Shown piece after piece: positions 12,324-21,089 of a stretch of 64,000 nt of DNA. The notes beneath the pieces are model-generated. The model did not search any database and had not been told where the DNA came from. It saw only the letters and a list, made by a program, of their open reading frames with translations. The stretch spans positions 1-64,000 of the forward strand of contig JABAQU010000002.1 of NCBI GenBank assembly GCA_019187185.1, written 5' to 3'. Positions within the stretch are counted from its first letter, which is position 1. Each line of letters opens with the position of its first letter. Position numbers and translations under genes: made by a program. The stretch comes from Steroidobacteraceae bacterium. Lineage in GTDB: Bacteria; Pseudomonadota; Gammaproteobacteria; Steroidobacterales; Steroidobacteraceae.

Positions 12324-12352
12324 TTAACATGCCGGCCGCCGCGTTTCTTCAA
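12324..12352 (-). promoter_or_regulatory. Candidate aceE promoter
   Basis: On the minus strand TTGAAG (12347-12352) is 17 bp from TGTTAA (12324-12329), placing the start near 12317. The -10 is weak. The site lies in the 5' region of the divergent aminopeptidase gene, so it also bears on where that gene starts. Confidence 0.3.
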
Positions 12353-12356
12353 GCAC

Positions 12357-13934
12357 TTGCGAAACGCGCGCCATGATCCGGTTTTCGCAAGTAGCGGTCA
12401 AGCCAACGCCTTGCCAGCATCGCCATTGCCAAAATCCCTTCTCGCGGCGACTGCAACGCGCGTGACGCAGCGCACGCCCGATGCGCGCGCGCTCGCGCGA
12501 CTCGATGCGCTGCTGCTGATCGCGCCTCGCGACGCGCGCAATGTACCGCCCGCGCTCCGCGCAGCCTGGCAACGCCTGCAGCAGCCTCGGCCGTGGGCGG
12601 CGGGCAGCGTTCGCAGCACTCAGTTGTCGAACGCCCGTGGCACGCGCGTGATTGCCGGTCACGCAGCGCAGCGCGACACGTTTTCGCGCCTCGCCCTCGC
12701 CGGCAAGCTGTGCCGTGAACTCGGCGAGCGCGCGTGGCGCCGGATCGGCATCGTCGCCGCGTGCGACGAGGAGACCGCGAACCTCGAAGCTGCGCTCGCG
12801 GCTTTGCACGCCCACGCATTTCGCCTGCCGGCCTACGGCCGGCGCGAGCGCGACCTCGCGCGCGAGCGCGCCCGCGCGATCGGAGAAATCGTCGTCTACT
12901 CCGCGCGCGCGCCGGACTGCACGCACGCCGCGATCAGGGCGCGCGGCACCAACCTCGCGCGCTGGCTCACGGCGCTGCCGCCGAACAAGCTCGACGCGCG
13001 CAGCTACCGGCGCACGATCGCCGCCCTCGCGCGCGCGCACGGCCTCGGCTTTCGCTGGTACGACGAACGTGCACTCGCCCGGCTCGGCGCGGGCTGCTTC
13101 CTCGCGGTATCGGCGGGCAACGCCGAACGCAGCGCCGGCATCGCGAGGCTCACCTGGCGCCCGCGCGCCGCGCGCGGGCGGCGTGCGCCGGACGTGGCGC
13201 TCGTCGGCAAGGGAATCCTGTTCGACACCGGCGGCAACAATCTCAAGCCGCATCGCGGCATGCTCGACATGCACACCGACATGGCGGGCAGCGCCGTCGC
13301 GCTCGCGACGCTGATCGCGCTCGCGGAACTGCGCGCGCCCTTCGGCGCCGACGCGTGGCTCGCGATCACCGAGAACCGCATCGGTCCCGCGGCGTATCGG
13401 CCCCAGGACGTGCTGCGCGCGGTGAACGGCACCACGGTACAGGTCGTGCACACCGACGCCGAGGGCCGGCTGGTGCTCGCCGACACGCTCGCGCTCGCCG
13501 GCCGCACCGACCCGCGCCTGATGATCGATTTCGCGACCCTCACCGGCGTCTGCGAGTACGCGCTCACCGAACGCATGAGCGGCCTGTTCACCAACGCACC
13601 GCAATACCTGCCGGAATTCACGGCGGCCGGCCTCGCGAGCGGCGAGCGCGTGTGGAATTTCCCGATGGACGCCGACTACGACACGGACCTCGAGAGCGCG
13701 GTCGCCGATGTGGCACAGTGCGCGAGCGACGCCCGGGGCGATCACATCCACGGCGCACGCTTCCTGTCGCGCTTCGTGCCACAGGGCACGCCATGGGCGC
13801 ACCTCGACCTGTCGGCGGCGGTGCGCAAGGGCGGGCTCGCGCACGTGCCGACCGACATCACGGGCTTCGGCGTGCGCTATGCCCTCGAGCTGTTGCTCGG
13901 CACGCCGCTGCTCCGCAAAGTGCGGCCGCAATGA
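12357..13934 (+). CDS. Leucyl aminopeptidase family protein (M17)
   Basis: Metallo-aminopeptidase of family M17, releasing N-terminal amino acids from peptides; about 525 aa. The catalytic core is clear: [20 protein letters not shown] (metal- and substrate-binding Lys and Asp) and the signature [16 protein letters not shown], where the usual NTDAEGRL has His for Asn. A shorter divergent N-terminal domain precedes it. The start is uncertain. The in-frame TTG at 12357 is given, but a GTG at 12321 and a later TTG are possible, and none has a good Shine-Dalgarno. The stop overlaps the pyrC ATG (ATGA), so both are probably co-transcribed. It is closer to PepB-like relatives than to a canonical PepA. 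Confidence 0.85.
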   Translation: MRNARHDPVFASSGQANALPASPLPKSLLAATATRVTQRTPDARALARLDALLLIAPRDARNVPPALRAAWQRLQQPRPWAAGSVRSTQLSNARGTRVIAGHAAQRDTFSRLALAGKLCRELGERAWRRIGIVAACDEETANLEAALAALHAHAFRLPAYGRRERDLARERARAIGEIVVYSARAPDCTHAAIRARGTNLARWLTALPPNKLDARSYRRTIAALARAHGLGFRWYDERALARLGAGCFLAVSAGNAERSAGIARLTWRPRAARGRRAPDVALVGKGILFDTGGNNLKPHRGMLDMHTDMAGSAVALATLIALAELRAPFGADAWLAITENRIGPAAYRPQDVLRAVNGTTVQVVHTDAEGRLVLADTLALAGRTDPRLMIDFATLTGVCEYALTERMSGLFTNAPQYLPEFTAAGLASGERVWNFPMDADYDTDLESAVADVAQCASDARGDHIHGARFLSRFVPQGTPWAHLDLSAAVRKGGLAHVPTDITGFGVRYALELLLGTPLLRKVRPQ

Positions 13935-14989
13935 TGCGCCTCACGATCCGCCGCCCCGACGACTGGCATGTGCACCTGCGCGACGGCGCCGCGCTCGCGG
14001 ACGTCCTGCGGCACACGGCGGCGCGCTTTGCGCGCGCCATCGTGATGCCGAACCTCGCGCCGCCCGTCACGACGAGCGCGGCCGCTGCGGCCTACCGGGC
14101 GCGCATTCTCGCGGCGCTGCCGCCCGGCGCGACGTTCGAGCCGTTGATGACCCTGTACCTGACCGACCGGACCACGCCTGCGGAGATCGACCGCGCGCGC
14201 GCCGGCGGCATCATCCACGGCTGCAAGCTCTATCCCGCGGGCGCCACCACCCACTCCGACGCGGGTGTCACCGACATCCGCCGCCTCGACGACACGCTCG
14301 CGCGCATGGCCGAAACGGGCCTGCCCCTCCAGGTGCACGGCGAGGTGACGGATGCCGGCGTCGACGTGTTCGATCGCGAGGCGCGATTCATCGACACGGT
14401 GCTCGCGCCACTCGTGGATCGCGTGCCGGCGCTGCGCGTCGTGTTCGAGCACATCACGACACGCGAGGCCGTCGAGTTCGTGCGCGGGGCGCACGAGGGC
14501 GTGGCCGCCACGATCACGCCGCATCACCTCGCGCTCTCGCGCAACGCCCTGTTCGCCGGCGGCCTTCGTCCGCATCTGTACTGCCTGCCGATCCTGAAGA
14601 CCGAACCGGACCGCCGTGCGCTCCTCGAGGCCGCGGTGAGCGGTCACCCGCGCTATTTCCTCGGTACGGACAGCGCGCCGCATGCGCGTCACGCCAAGGA
14701 GAGCGCCTGCGGCTGCGCCGGCATCTATTCGGCGCACGCCGGCATCGAACTCTATGCCGAAGCTTTCGAGGCGGCCGGCGCGCTGCCGCGGCTCGAGGCG
14801 TTCGCGTCGCACCACGGCGCCGATTTCTATCGCCTGCCGCGCAACAGCGGAACGATCACGCTCGTGAAATCGCCGTGGACCGTCCCGGCGGGCTATCCGT
14901 TCGGCGAGCACGTGCTCGTGCCGTGGCGCGCAGGCGAGACGCTCGCATGGCGCCTCGCGAACGAGCCGCAAGGCGGGGTTGCGGCGTGA
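13931..14989 (+). CDS. pyrC: Dihydroorotase, PyrC type
   Basis: Cyclises carbamoyl-aspartate to dihydroorotate in pyrimidine synthesis. 352 aa, as expected for the short class of dihydroorotase. Metal ligands are visible as DWHVHLRDG near the N-terminus, the carboxylated lysine in [24 protein letters not shown], and the catalytic Asp in GTDSAPH. The ATG overlaps the preceding stop by ATGA, and the stop overlaps the rnt start by GTGA. The three genes thus form a tight run. Confidence 0.96.
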   Translation: MMRLTIRRPDDWHVHLRDGAALADVLRHTAARFARAIVMPNLAPPVTTSAAAAAYRARILAALPPGATFEPLMTLYLTDRTTPAEIDRARAGGIIHGCKLYPAGATTHSDAGVTDIRRLDDTLARMAETGLPLQVHGEVTDAGVDVFDREARFIDTVLAPLVDRVPALRVVFEHITTREAVEFVRGAHEGVAATITPHHLALSRNALFAGGLRPHLYCLPILKTEPDRRALLEAAVSGHPRYFLGTDSAPHARHAKESACGCAGIYSAHAGIELYAEAFEAAGALPRLEAFASHHGADFYRLPRNSGTITLVKSPWTVPAGYPFGEHVLVPWRAGETLAWRLANEPQGGVAA

Positions 14990-15684
14990 GTGCGATCACG
15001 ATGGCGCGGCGGTTTCGCGGCTTCCTGCCGGTCGTCGTCGATGTGGAGACGGGCGGCTTCAATGCCGCCACGGATGCCTTGCTCGAGATCTCGGCCGTGA
15101 TGATCGACCTCGATGCCGAGGGCAATCTGCGCCGCGGCGCGAGCCACGCCTACCACGTGCAGCCCTTCGAGGGCGCCAACATCGAGCCCGCCGCCCTCGC
15201 GGTGAACGGCATCGATCCCTTCCACCCGCTGCGCCCGGCGATTCCGGAGCGCGACGCGCTGCAGAGGATTTTCCGCGAGGTGCGCGCGGCGATGAACACC
15301 GCGGGCTGCCGGCGCGCCGTGCTCGTCGGTCACAATGCCGCATTCGACCTCGGCTTCCTCAACACCGCCGTCGCGCGTGCCGACGTCAAGCGCAATCCGT
15401 TCCATCCGTTCTCGTGCTTCGACACCGCGACGCTCGCCGGCGTCGCACTCGGCCAGACGGTGCTCGCAAAAGCCGCGGTGGTCGCCAACATCGACTGGGA
15501 TGCGGGCTCCGCGCACTCGGCCCGCTACGACGCCGAGCGCACTGCCGATCTTTTCTGCTCGATCGCCAACGCCTCGCGCGACAGCTACCTGCGTGCCGAG
15601 GAGCGCGCGCGGCTCCTCGGCTGGATCGAGCCGAATGCGGCCGGCACAGGACCTGATGGCTCGAAGCCGGCCGCTGACGGCTGA
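14986..15684 (+). CDS. rnt: Ribonuclease T
   Basis: DEDD-family 3'-5' exoribonuclease that trims the 3' ends of tRNA and other stable RNAs. 232 aa. Exo motifs are VDVETGGF (Asp and Glu), [10 protein letters not shown] (Asp) and [10 protein letters not shown] (His and Asp). The basic patch typical of RNase T is plausible but not provable by eye. The GTG start is fixed by the GTGA overlap with pyrC. In many gammaproteobacteria pyrC, rnt and grxD are also neighbours, which supports the assignment. Confidence 0.94.
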   Translation: MSAITMARRFRGFLPVVVDVETGGFNAATDALLEISAVMIDLDAEGNLRRGASHAYHVQPFEGANIEPAALAVNGIDPFHPLRPAIPERDALQRIFREVRAAMNTAGCRRAVLVGHNAAFDLGFLNTAVARADVKRNPFHPFSCFDTATLAGVALGQTVLAKAAVVANIDWDAGSAHSARYDAERTADLFCSIANASRDSYLRAEERARLLGWIEPNAAGTGPDGSKPAADG

Positions 15685-15724
15685 CAGCCTGAGGCGTGCG
15701 TCGGCACTGTCTGCGAGGGTTTAC

Positions 15725-16594
15725 ATGCAGGGATGTGCGCTGCGCCGGGCGTTCGTGACGTTCCTGCGCGGCTTCGGTCAGGTCATGCTGCAGGAGAGCG
15801 CCCTCGCAGGCGCGCTCTTCCTCGTCGGGATCGCCACGAGTTCCGTGCCGATGGCCCTTGGCGGCATGGCCGGCGCACTGTCCGGCGTCGTCACCGCGAA
15901 GCTGTGCGGGTGCAAGACCGGCGACTTGCGCAAGGGCTGGTACGGCTACAACGGCGCGCTGGTCGGGATCGCCCTGCCCGTCTTTCATCAGCCGGGAGCG
16001 CTGCTCTGCGCGCTCATCGTGACCGGCGGTGCGCTCGCGACGGTCGTGCTGCGTGCCATGCTCCGCCGGGCCGATCACCTTCCCCCCTATACCGCACCCT
16101 TCGTGCTGTCGACCTGGGGGATGCTCGCGATCGCGGACCTGGCAGGCATCGCGAGTGCAGTCGCCGGAGACGCCGCGATGCGCACGGGCGAAATCCCGGC
16201 ATTGCTGCGAGGTGTGGGCCAGGTGATGTTCCAGGGTGCGTGGCCGGCCGGGCTCATCTTCCTCGCAGGTCTCGCCCTGCACTCGCGCCAGGCGGCCGCG
16301 TGGGCGCTGATCGGCTCCGCGCTCGGCCTCGCAACGGCCCGCAGCCTGGGGTATCCGGAAGAACTGGCTGCCGCCGGGATATTCGGCTACAACGGCGCCC
16401 TGACCGGAATCGCGCTGGCCGCAAGGTTTCGCGGTGATGCCGTGGCGCCGCTCCTCGGCATCGTGCTCTCGACGGTCGCCACCCGGGGATTCCAGCTCGC
16501 GGGCATCCCCGCGTTGACCGCCCCGTTCGTGCTGTCGAGCTGGGCGGTCGGCCTCGCCGTCAGCTGCCTGCCGCCTGCCGCTCGCCGCCCTTGA
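15725..16594 (+). CDS. Urea transporter (UT family)
   Basis: Integral membrane urea channel of the UT/Yut family; about 289 aa and almost entirely hydrophobic. The internal duplication typical of the family is obvious. Each half carries LRGFGQVM-like or LRGVGQVMFQ-like starts, GYNGALVGIAL or GYNGALTGIAL, and TAPFVLSTW or TAPFVLSSW. The ATG at 15725 lies 40 bp after rnt. No urease gene is in the window, so it may serve urea uptake for a distant urease, or release. The 3' end overlaps the convergent grxD by 35 bp. Confidence 0.9.
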   Translation: MQGCALRRAFVTFLRGFGQVMLQESALAGALFLVGIATSSVPMALGGMAGALSGVVTAKLCGCKTGDLRKGWYGYNGALVGIALPVFHQPGALLCALIVTGGALATVVLRAMLRRADHLPPYTAPFVLSTWGMLAIADLAGIASAVAGDAAMRTGEIPALLRGVGQVMFQGAWPAGLIFLAGLALHSRQAAAWALIGSALGLATARSLGYPEELAAAGIFGYNGALTGIALAARFRGDAVAPLLGIVLSTVATRGFQLAGIPALTAPFVLSSWAVGLAVSCLPPAARRP

Positions 16595-16898
16595 CGGCCC
16601 CGGCGAGGAGCTTCGCCAGCTCGCCGCTGTGGTACATCTCGAGCACGATGTCGCAGCCGCCCACGAGTTCGCCGTTCACGTACAGCTGCGGATAGGTCGG
16701 CCAGTTCGAGTAGCGCTTCAGTTCATCGCGCAGCTCGGGATCCTCGAAGATGTTCACGTGGTCGTACTTCGCACCGGCCGCGCGCAGCGCGGCCACGGTC
16801 TGCGCCGAGAAGCCGCATTGCGGGAAATCAGGCGTGCCTTTCATGAACAGCACGACGGGGGATGCCAGGTGTTGCTTGATGCGTTCAACGACGTCCAT
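16560..16898 (-). CDS. grxD: Monothiol glutaredoxin, Grx4/GrxD type
   Basis: Small glutaredoxin that binds a glutathione-ligated [2Fe-2S] cluster and takes part in Fe-S trafficking. 112 aa. The monothiol active site CGFS follows KGTPDFPQ, and the downstream WPTYPQLYVNGELVGGCDI segment (cis-Pro and GG motif) is intact. The ATG is preceded by GAGAGGA. The start overlaps the end of the DUF1289 gene by 14 bp, and the tail overlaps the urea transporter. Confidence 0.96.
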   Translation of the reverse strand: MDVVERIKQHLASPVVLFMKGTPDFPQCGFSAQTVAALRAAGAKYDHVNIFEDPELRDELKRYSNWPTYPQLYVNGELVGGCDIVLEMYHSGELAKLLAGAVKGGERQAAGS

Positions 16899-17082
16899 TC
16901 CAGTCCTCTCGCGCAGCGATCGCGCGTATTACGGCCCATTGTTCATCCGCGCTCATGCGCGCCCAGCCCGCGATCTCCGCGAGGGTGCGCCGACAGCCGG
17001 TACAGCAGCCGTCCGCCCCGATCGCGCAGACATTGATGCACGGCGAGGCAGGAGCGGCGGATGGTGCGGTGGGGGTCGTCAC
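16885..17082 (-). CDS. DUF1289 small cysteine-rich protein
   Basis: 65-aa protein of the DUF1289 family. Its hallmark is the cysteine-rich motif SPCINVCAIGADGCCTGCRR followed by TLAEIAGW. The four or more conserved cysteines suggest metal or Fe-S binding, but the function is not established. It has a GTG start and precedes and overlaps grxD by 14 bp. The pairing with an Fe-S glutaredoxin is suggestive. Confidence 0.88.
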   Translation of the reverse strand: MTTPTAPSAAPASPCINVCAIGADGCCTGCRRTLAEIAGWARMSADEQWAVIRAIAAREDWNGRR

Positions 17083-17098
17083 GACAGCACGGGCAACA

Positions 17099-17127
17099 TT
17101 GAATTATGGGGATTTCGCGCCTATTCT
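17099..17127 (+). promoter_or_regulatory. Candidate promoter for the PuuD-like gene and nadC
   Basis: TTGAAT (17099-17104) and TATTCT (17122-17127) are spaced by exactly 17 bp, in the 115-bp gap between divergent genes. The predicted leader to the ATG at 17198 is about 64 nt. This is a good sigma-70 match in an otherwise GC-rich stretch. Confidence 0.55.
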
Positions 17128-17197
17128 TCAAATCGCCTTGCGAGACCGGCCCACAGACGGCCGGCACAACCACAAGATCCCTGGGAGTACACACGCG

Positions 17198-17800
17198 ATG
17201 AAAATCCTGTCGAACCACCGCTATGCCCTCGTGACGGGCATCGTGCTCGCCGTCATCCTGGCGTTCGTCATCGGCGGTGCCGGCTTCAACCGCCTCGGTT
17301 TCGTCCGCTGGCTGCATATCGTGGCCGGCGTCTTCTGGATCGGCCTCCTCTACTATTTCAATGCGGTGCAGACTCCCGCGATGGCCGTGGCGGCCGCCGA
17401 CAAGGGCGGCCCCGGGGGCGCCGGCATCTCGAAGTACGTCGCGCCACGCGCGCTTTTCTGGTTTCGCTGGTCCGCACTGGTCACCTGGGTCGCGGGTGCC
17501 TGGTATCTCGGTGACAGCGGCAACTTCGTCGGTGCATTCACGCTCGGCCTCATGAGTGACCCGGTGAACCACTACCAGCTCGTGATCGGCACCGGCGCGT
17601 GGCTCGGCACGATCATGCTGTTCAATGTCTGGGTCCTCATCTGGCCGAACCAGAAGAAGGTGCTCGGCATCGTCAGCGCGACCGACGAGCAGAAGGCGGC
17701 GGCGCGCGCGACCGCGGGCAACGCCTCGCGCGTCAACTTCATCCTGTCGATCCCGATGCTGATGTGCATGGGCAGCGCGTTCCACGGCCTGCCGTTCTGA
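17198..17800 (+). CDS. PuuD-like (urate hydroxylase N-terminal) membrane protein
   Basis: 200-aa integral membrane protein resembling the membrane domain of PuuD/urate oxidase N-terminal proteins. Features include RWLHIVAGVFWIGLLYYFN near residue 35, a conserved WFRWSALVTWVAGAWYL, and a late segment INFILSIPM-like with MGSAFH. About five hydrophobic segments are visible. Full PuuD proteins are about 400 aa with a C-terminal cytochrome c domain; no CxxCH is present here, so enzymatic urate hydroxylation is doubtful. The conserved His residues could still bind heme. It overlaps nadC. Confidence 0.7.
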   Translation: MKILSNHRYALVTGIVLAVILAFVIGGAGFNRLGFVRWLHIVAGVFWIGLLYYFNAVQTPAMAVAAADKGGPGGAGISKYVAPRALFWFRWSALVTWVAGAWYLGDSGNFVGAFTLGLMSDPVNHYQLVIGTGAWLGTIMLFNVWVLIWPNQKKVLGIVSATDEQKAAARATAGNASRVNFILSIPMLMCMGSAFHGLPF

Positions 17801-18645
17801 TCGACCTGCCGCACGACATCGACGCACAGGTCGCCGCCGCGCTGCGTGAGGACGCAGCCGGCGGCGATGTCACCGCTGCGCTCGTTCCTGCCGGGCAGCG
17901 CGTGCAGGCCATGGTGCTCGCGCGCGAATCGGCAGTGCTGTGCGGAGCGCCGTGGTTCGATCGCGTCTTTCACGCGCTCGATCCGTCGATTCGCATCGAA
18001 TGGTCGGCAGCGGAAGGCGAACGGATCGCGGCCGGAACGGTCGTGTGCCACATCGCGGGGCGCGCGCGCGCGATCCTCACCGGCGAGCGCACGGCGCTCA
18101 ATTTCCTGCAGACGCTGTCCGGCACCGCAACCGAAGCGCGTCGCTACGTCGATGCGGTCGCCGGCACGGGCTGCACGATACTCGATACGCGCAAGACCAT
18201 ACCGGGCCTGCGCCTCGCGCAGAAGTACGCCGTACGCTGTGGCGGCGCCTCGAACCATCGCCTCGGCCTGCACGATCGCGTGCTCATCAAGGAAAACCAC
18301 ATCGCCGCGGCCGGATCGATCGCGGCCGCGGTCGCCGCGGCGCGGCGCCTGTCGCCGGGCGTGCCGGTCGAGGTCGAAGTCGAGGATCTCGCCGAATTCG
18401 ATGCGGCACTCGCCGCGCACCCCGAGGTGATCATGCTCGATGAATTCACGCCGGCCGACATGCGCAGCGCCGTCGCGCGCAATCACGCGGCCGGCCGTCC
18501 CGTGAAGATCGAGGCGTCGGGCAGCGTCACCCTCGACAGCATCCGCCACGTCGCGGCGACCGGGGTCGACTACATTTCCGTCGGCGCGATCACCAAGCAC
18601 GTGCGCGCGCTCGACCTGTCGCTGCGCATTACGGAAGCTTCATGA
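17764..18645 (+). CDS. nadC: Nicotinate-nucleotide pyrophosphorylase (carboxylating)
   Basis: Converts quinolinate and PRPP to nicotinate mononucleotide in de novo NAD synthesis. About 293 aa. Family motifs are visible: EDAAGGDVTAAL near the start, ERTALNFLQTLSG, DTRKTIPGLRLAQKYAV, GGASNHRLGLHDRVLIKENH and VEVEVEDL. The start is uncertain. GTG at 17764 overlaps the upstream gene by 37 bp. A CTG at 17797 would give the compact 4-bp overlap (CTGA) seen elsewhere, with about 282 aa. Neither has a clear Shine-Dalgarno. nadA and nadB are not nearby. Confidence 0.94.
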   Translation: MHGQRVPRPAVLIDLPHDIDAQVAAALREDAAGGDVTAALVPAGQRVQAMVLARESAVLCGAPWFDRVFHALDPSIRIEWSAAEGERIAAGTVVCHIAGRARAILTGERTALNFLQTLSGTATEARRYVDAVAGTGCTILDTRKTIPGLRLAQKYAVRCGGASNHRLGLHDRVLIKENHIAAAGSIAAAVAAARRLSPGVPVEVEVEDLAEFDAALAAHPEVIMLDEFTPADMRSAVARNHAAGRPVKIEASGSVTLDSIRHVAATGVDYISVGAITKHVRALDLSLRITEAS

Positions 18646-18690
18646 ATCCGTAACGGGTGCGTCAGTGCCCGCCCGCTACGCTGTCTTCCA

Positions 18691-18707
18691 CGCTGCACGG
18701 TGCAGCG
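18691..18707. promoter_or_regulatory. Perfect dyad upstream of the PsiF-repeat gene
   Basis: CGCTGCAC and GTGCAGCG form perfect 8-bp arms around a single G, 25 bp before the psiF-like ATG. It could be an operator or a leader hairpin. No family is assigned. Confidence 0.4.
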
Positions 18708-18731
18708 ATCCACAGAAGACGGAGTATTGCG

Positions 18732-18953
18732 ATGAAACTGCTTCCCCTCGGAATGGCGTTGACGCTGATCTCGGCCGGTGCCGCTTACGCCGCCCCCCAG
18801 GCTGCGGCGACGGCCGCTGCGCCCGCAACCGCGACACCCGCCGCGCACAAGTCCGCGAAGGAATGCGCGAAGGAAGCCTCGGCCCAGAAGCTCGCGGGCA
18901 AGGCGCACGAAGAATTCATGAAGAAGTGCAGGAGCGGCGAAGCGACCAAGTGA
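18732..18953 (+). CDS. PsiF-repeat exported small protein
   Basis: 73-aa protein with a signal peptide (MKLLPLGMALTLISAGAAYAA) and a short Ala/Thr/Pro linker. One PsiF-type repeat follows, AKECAKEASAQKLAGKAHEE followed by FMKKC. PsiF-repeat proteins were first linked to phosphate starvation, but their molecular function is unknown. E. coli PsiF has two repeats; this has one. The ATG is preceded by GACGGAG. It is transcribed alone between nadC and a terminator-like hairpin. Confidence 0.85.
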   Translation: MKLLPLGMALTLISAGAAYAAPQAAATAAAPATATPAAHKSAKECAKEASAQKLAGKAHEEFMKKCRSGEATK

Positions 18954-18960
18954 ACGACTC

Positions 18961-18993
18961 ACCGTGCGGCGCATACCCCCGGCGCCGCACGGT
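18961..18993. terminator. GC-rich hairpin between convergent genes
   Basis: A perfect 12-bp stem (ACCGTGCGGCGC with GCGCCGCACGGT) and a 9-nt loop lie between the convergent psiF-like gene and the histidine kinase gene. There is no U-run on either side, so it is a terminator-like or transcript-end stabilising hairpin. It ends just before the kinase stop. Confidence 0.5.
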
Positions 18994-18995
18994 GA

Positions 18996-20393
18996 TCACG
19001 TCGACGCCGGCGGCGGCGCGGCGGGCAATTCGCACCGCACCCGCAGGCCGCCGCCGGGGTTGTCCGTGAGTTCGACCTGCCCGCCGTGCAGCCGCGCAAT
19101 GGCGGCAACGAGGGCGAGGCCGAGCCCCGAACCGGGTGCCCCGGCGTCGCGCGAGAGCCTGCCAAACGGTGCGAGCGCGCGTTCGCGATGTTCGCTCGCG
19201 ATGCCCGGACCATCGTCGACGACATCGAGGCGGACCAGCGCACCATCCACGACTGTCTCGACCGCGATCTGCCCGCCCCGCGGCACGTACTTGATGCCGT
19301 TCTCGAGCAGGTTCGCAACGAGTTGCGCCAGCAACTGGCGCGTGCCCACGACCGGCGCCGGCGCGCAGCGCGCATCGATGGCGAGCCCGCTGTCGGCTGC
19401 GAGCGGCTCATAGAGCGTCACGACCTCCGCGGCGAGCGCCCCGAGGTCGAGCCGTTCCGCGCGGCCGCCGGCGAGCCCGGATTCCGCCTCCGCGATCTGC
19501 AGCAGAGTCGCCAGTGTCGCCTGCACCCGGTCGATATCGGCCACGGCCGACTCGATCTCCCGGCGCACGACGGGCGTCGCCGACGGGTCCGCGAGCCGCG
19601 CCTCGAGCCGCATGCGCGCACGGTGCAGCGGCGCGCGCAGATCGTGTGCGGCGCTGTCGAACGTCGCCTTGACGGCTCGGGTCTGGTGTTCGATGCGCCC
19701 GAGCATCGAGTTGACGGCGATCGCGAGCCGATCGAACTCGTCGTGCGTACCGTGCGTTGCGAGCCGCCGCGACAGGTCTCCCTCCATGATCTGGTGACAG
19801 GTCGCCGCGAGCGCGCCGACCCGGGCCGTCACGCGGCGTTCGTAGGCATAGGCGAGCGCCGCGGCGAGCATTGCCGCGAGCCCGACGCTCCATGCCGAGG
19901 CCGTGCGCAGGCTGCGCAGGAAATGCTGCCGGTCGCTCACGTCCGTGCCGACGAGCAGCTGGTGCGAGGCGTCGATCGGCTCGAGCAGCGCGCGCACCGG
20001 GTGCATCGTCGTGCGGTGCGCCTCGTGCGCGAGGATCGCGAACTCGACGCGGTTGCCGACCGGATCGATCGCGAACGGCCAGGCAGTGAGGTTGCCGGCC
20101 AGATGCTCGTGGTCGGGGCCGACGAGGAGGTAGACCGCGCCGTTGCGGCCCCAGCTGCCGGCGCGCCGGTCGAGCGTCGCGGTGAGGGCCGGCAGGCCGC
20201 CGGTCGCGTAATCGTCGCGCAATCCGTCGAACTCGGCATCGATCACGTTGTCGACGTCGCGTGCGAGCACGCGCGCCGTGAGGAGATAGACGGAGGCGAT
20301 CAGCACCGCGACCGCGGCAGCAAACAGCAGGCCGTAGGTCATCGCGAGGCGCGACGCGCTGGTCGGCGACAGTCGCCCAAGGAAGGCGAGCAT
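18996..20393 (-). CDS. Two-component sensor histidine kinase
   Basis: Membrane-bound sensor kinase, 465 aa. A TM helix at about 18-40, a periplasmic region, a second TM near 165-186 and a HAMP domain around 185-235 come first. The H-box has phospho-acceptor His near residue 250 (SAAHDLRAPLHRAR). The N-box NLLENGIKYVP, G1 VDDGPGI and G2 GSGLGLALV complete an intact catalytic domain. It starts 9 bp after the OmpR-type regulator. The signal is unknown, and the periplasmic domain is not recognisable. Co-transcription with an exported amidohydrolase hints at a peptide or cyclic-amide signal, which is inference. Confidence 0.93.
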   Translation of the reverse strand: MLAFLGRLSPTSASRLAMTYGLLFAAAVAVLIASVYLLTARVLARDVDNVIDAEFDGLRDDYATGGLPALTATLDRRAGSWGRNGAVYLLVGPDHEHLAGNLTAWPFAIDPVGNRVEFAILAHEAHRTTMHPVRALLEPIDASHQLLVGTDVSDRQHFLRSLRTASAWSVGLAAMLAAALAYAYERRVTARVGALAATCHQIMEGDLSRRLATHGTHDEFDRLAIAVNSMLGRIEHQTRAVKATFDSAAHDLRAPLHRARMRLEARLADPSATPVVRREIESAVADIDRVQATLATLLQIAEAESGLAGGRAERLDLGALAAEVVTLYEPLAADSGLAIDARCAPAPVVGTRQLLAQLVANLLENGIKYVPRGGQIAVETVVDGALVRLDVVDDGPGIASEHRERALAPFGRLSRDAGAPGSGLGLALVAAIARLHGGQVELTDNPGGGLRVRCELPAAPPPAST

Positions 20394-20402
20394 GCCCGCG
20401 CC

Positions 20403-21077
20403 CTATCCGGCGCGCAGCATGTAGCCGGCGCCGCGCACGGTGTGGATCAGCGGCCGCTCGAAATCCCGATCGACCGCGCGACGCAGCCGGCTCACGTGCA
20501 CGTCGACCACGTTCGTGTGCGGATCGAAATTGAAGTCCCACACGGCTTCGAGCAGCATTGTGCGCGTGACGACCTGGCCGGCGCGGCGCAACAGGACCTC
20601 GAGCAGCTGGAATTCCTTCGCGGTGAGATCGATGCGCCGGCCGCCCCGCGTCACTTCGCGCGACAGCAGGTCCATTTCCAGGTCGGCGGCGGCGAGCCGC
20701 ACGCCGTCCGGCGTCGAGTGGCTGCGCCTCAGTCGCGCCTCGATGCGCGCGAGCAGCTCCGAAAACGAAAAGGGCTTCGTCAGGTAGTCGTCGCCGCCCG
20801 CCCTGAGCCCCGCCACCTTGTCGTCGACCGAACCGAGCGCCGAGAGGATGAGCACCGGGACCTGGTTGCCATTGTGTCGCAGCACCGACACGAGCGACAG
20901 CCCATCGAGAAAGGGCAGCATGCGGTCGGCGATCACGAGGTCGTAGGTCGACTCGGTCGCCTTGAAGAGCCCGTCGCGGCCGTCACGCGCATGATCCACC
21001 GCGTATCCTGCTTCCCGCAGGCCACGCAGCACGTACTCCGCGGCATCGATGTCGTCTTCCACGAGCAGCAACCGCAT
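20403..21077 (-). CDS. OmpR/PhoB-family response regulator
   Basis: 224 aa. The receiver domain has the acidic pair at residues 8-9 (VEDD), phospho-acceptor Asp51 (LVIADRMLP), a switch Ser (LILSALG) and Lys in YLTKPF. A winged-helix DNA-binding domain follows (DLTAKEFQLLEVLLR ... VDVHVSRLRRAVD ... VRGAGYML). It is the partner of the adjacent histidine kinase (9-bp gap). It lies 12 bp downstream of the amidohydrolase gene, so all three are likely one operon. Confidence 0.95.
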   Translation of the reverse strand: MRLLLVEDDIDAAEYVLRGLREAGYAVDHARDGRDGLFKATESTYDLVIADRMLPFLDGLSLVSVLRHNGNQVPVLILSALGSVDDKVAGLRAGGDDYLTKPFSFSELLARIEARLRRSHSTPDGVRLAAADLEMDLLSREVTRGGRRIDLTAKEFQLLEVLLRRAGQVVTRTMLLEAVWDFNFDPHTNVVDVHVSRLRRAVDRDFERPLIHTVRGAGYMLRAG

Positions 21078-21089
21078 GTGGGCGCCTTG

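Noticed and set aside
16560-16594. Frameshift at the urea transporter end because it overlaps grxD
   Set aside because: Both proteins are complete in their conserved parts, so the overlap is a normal convergent end.
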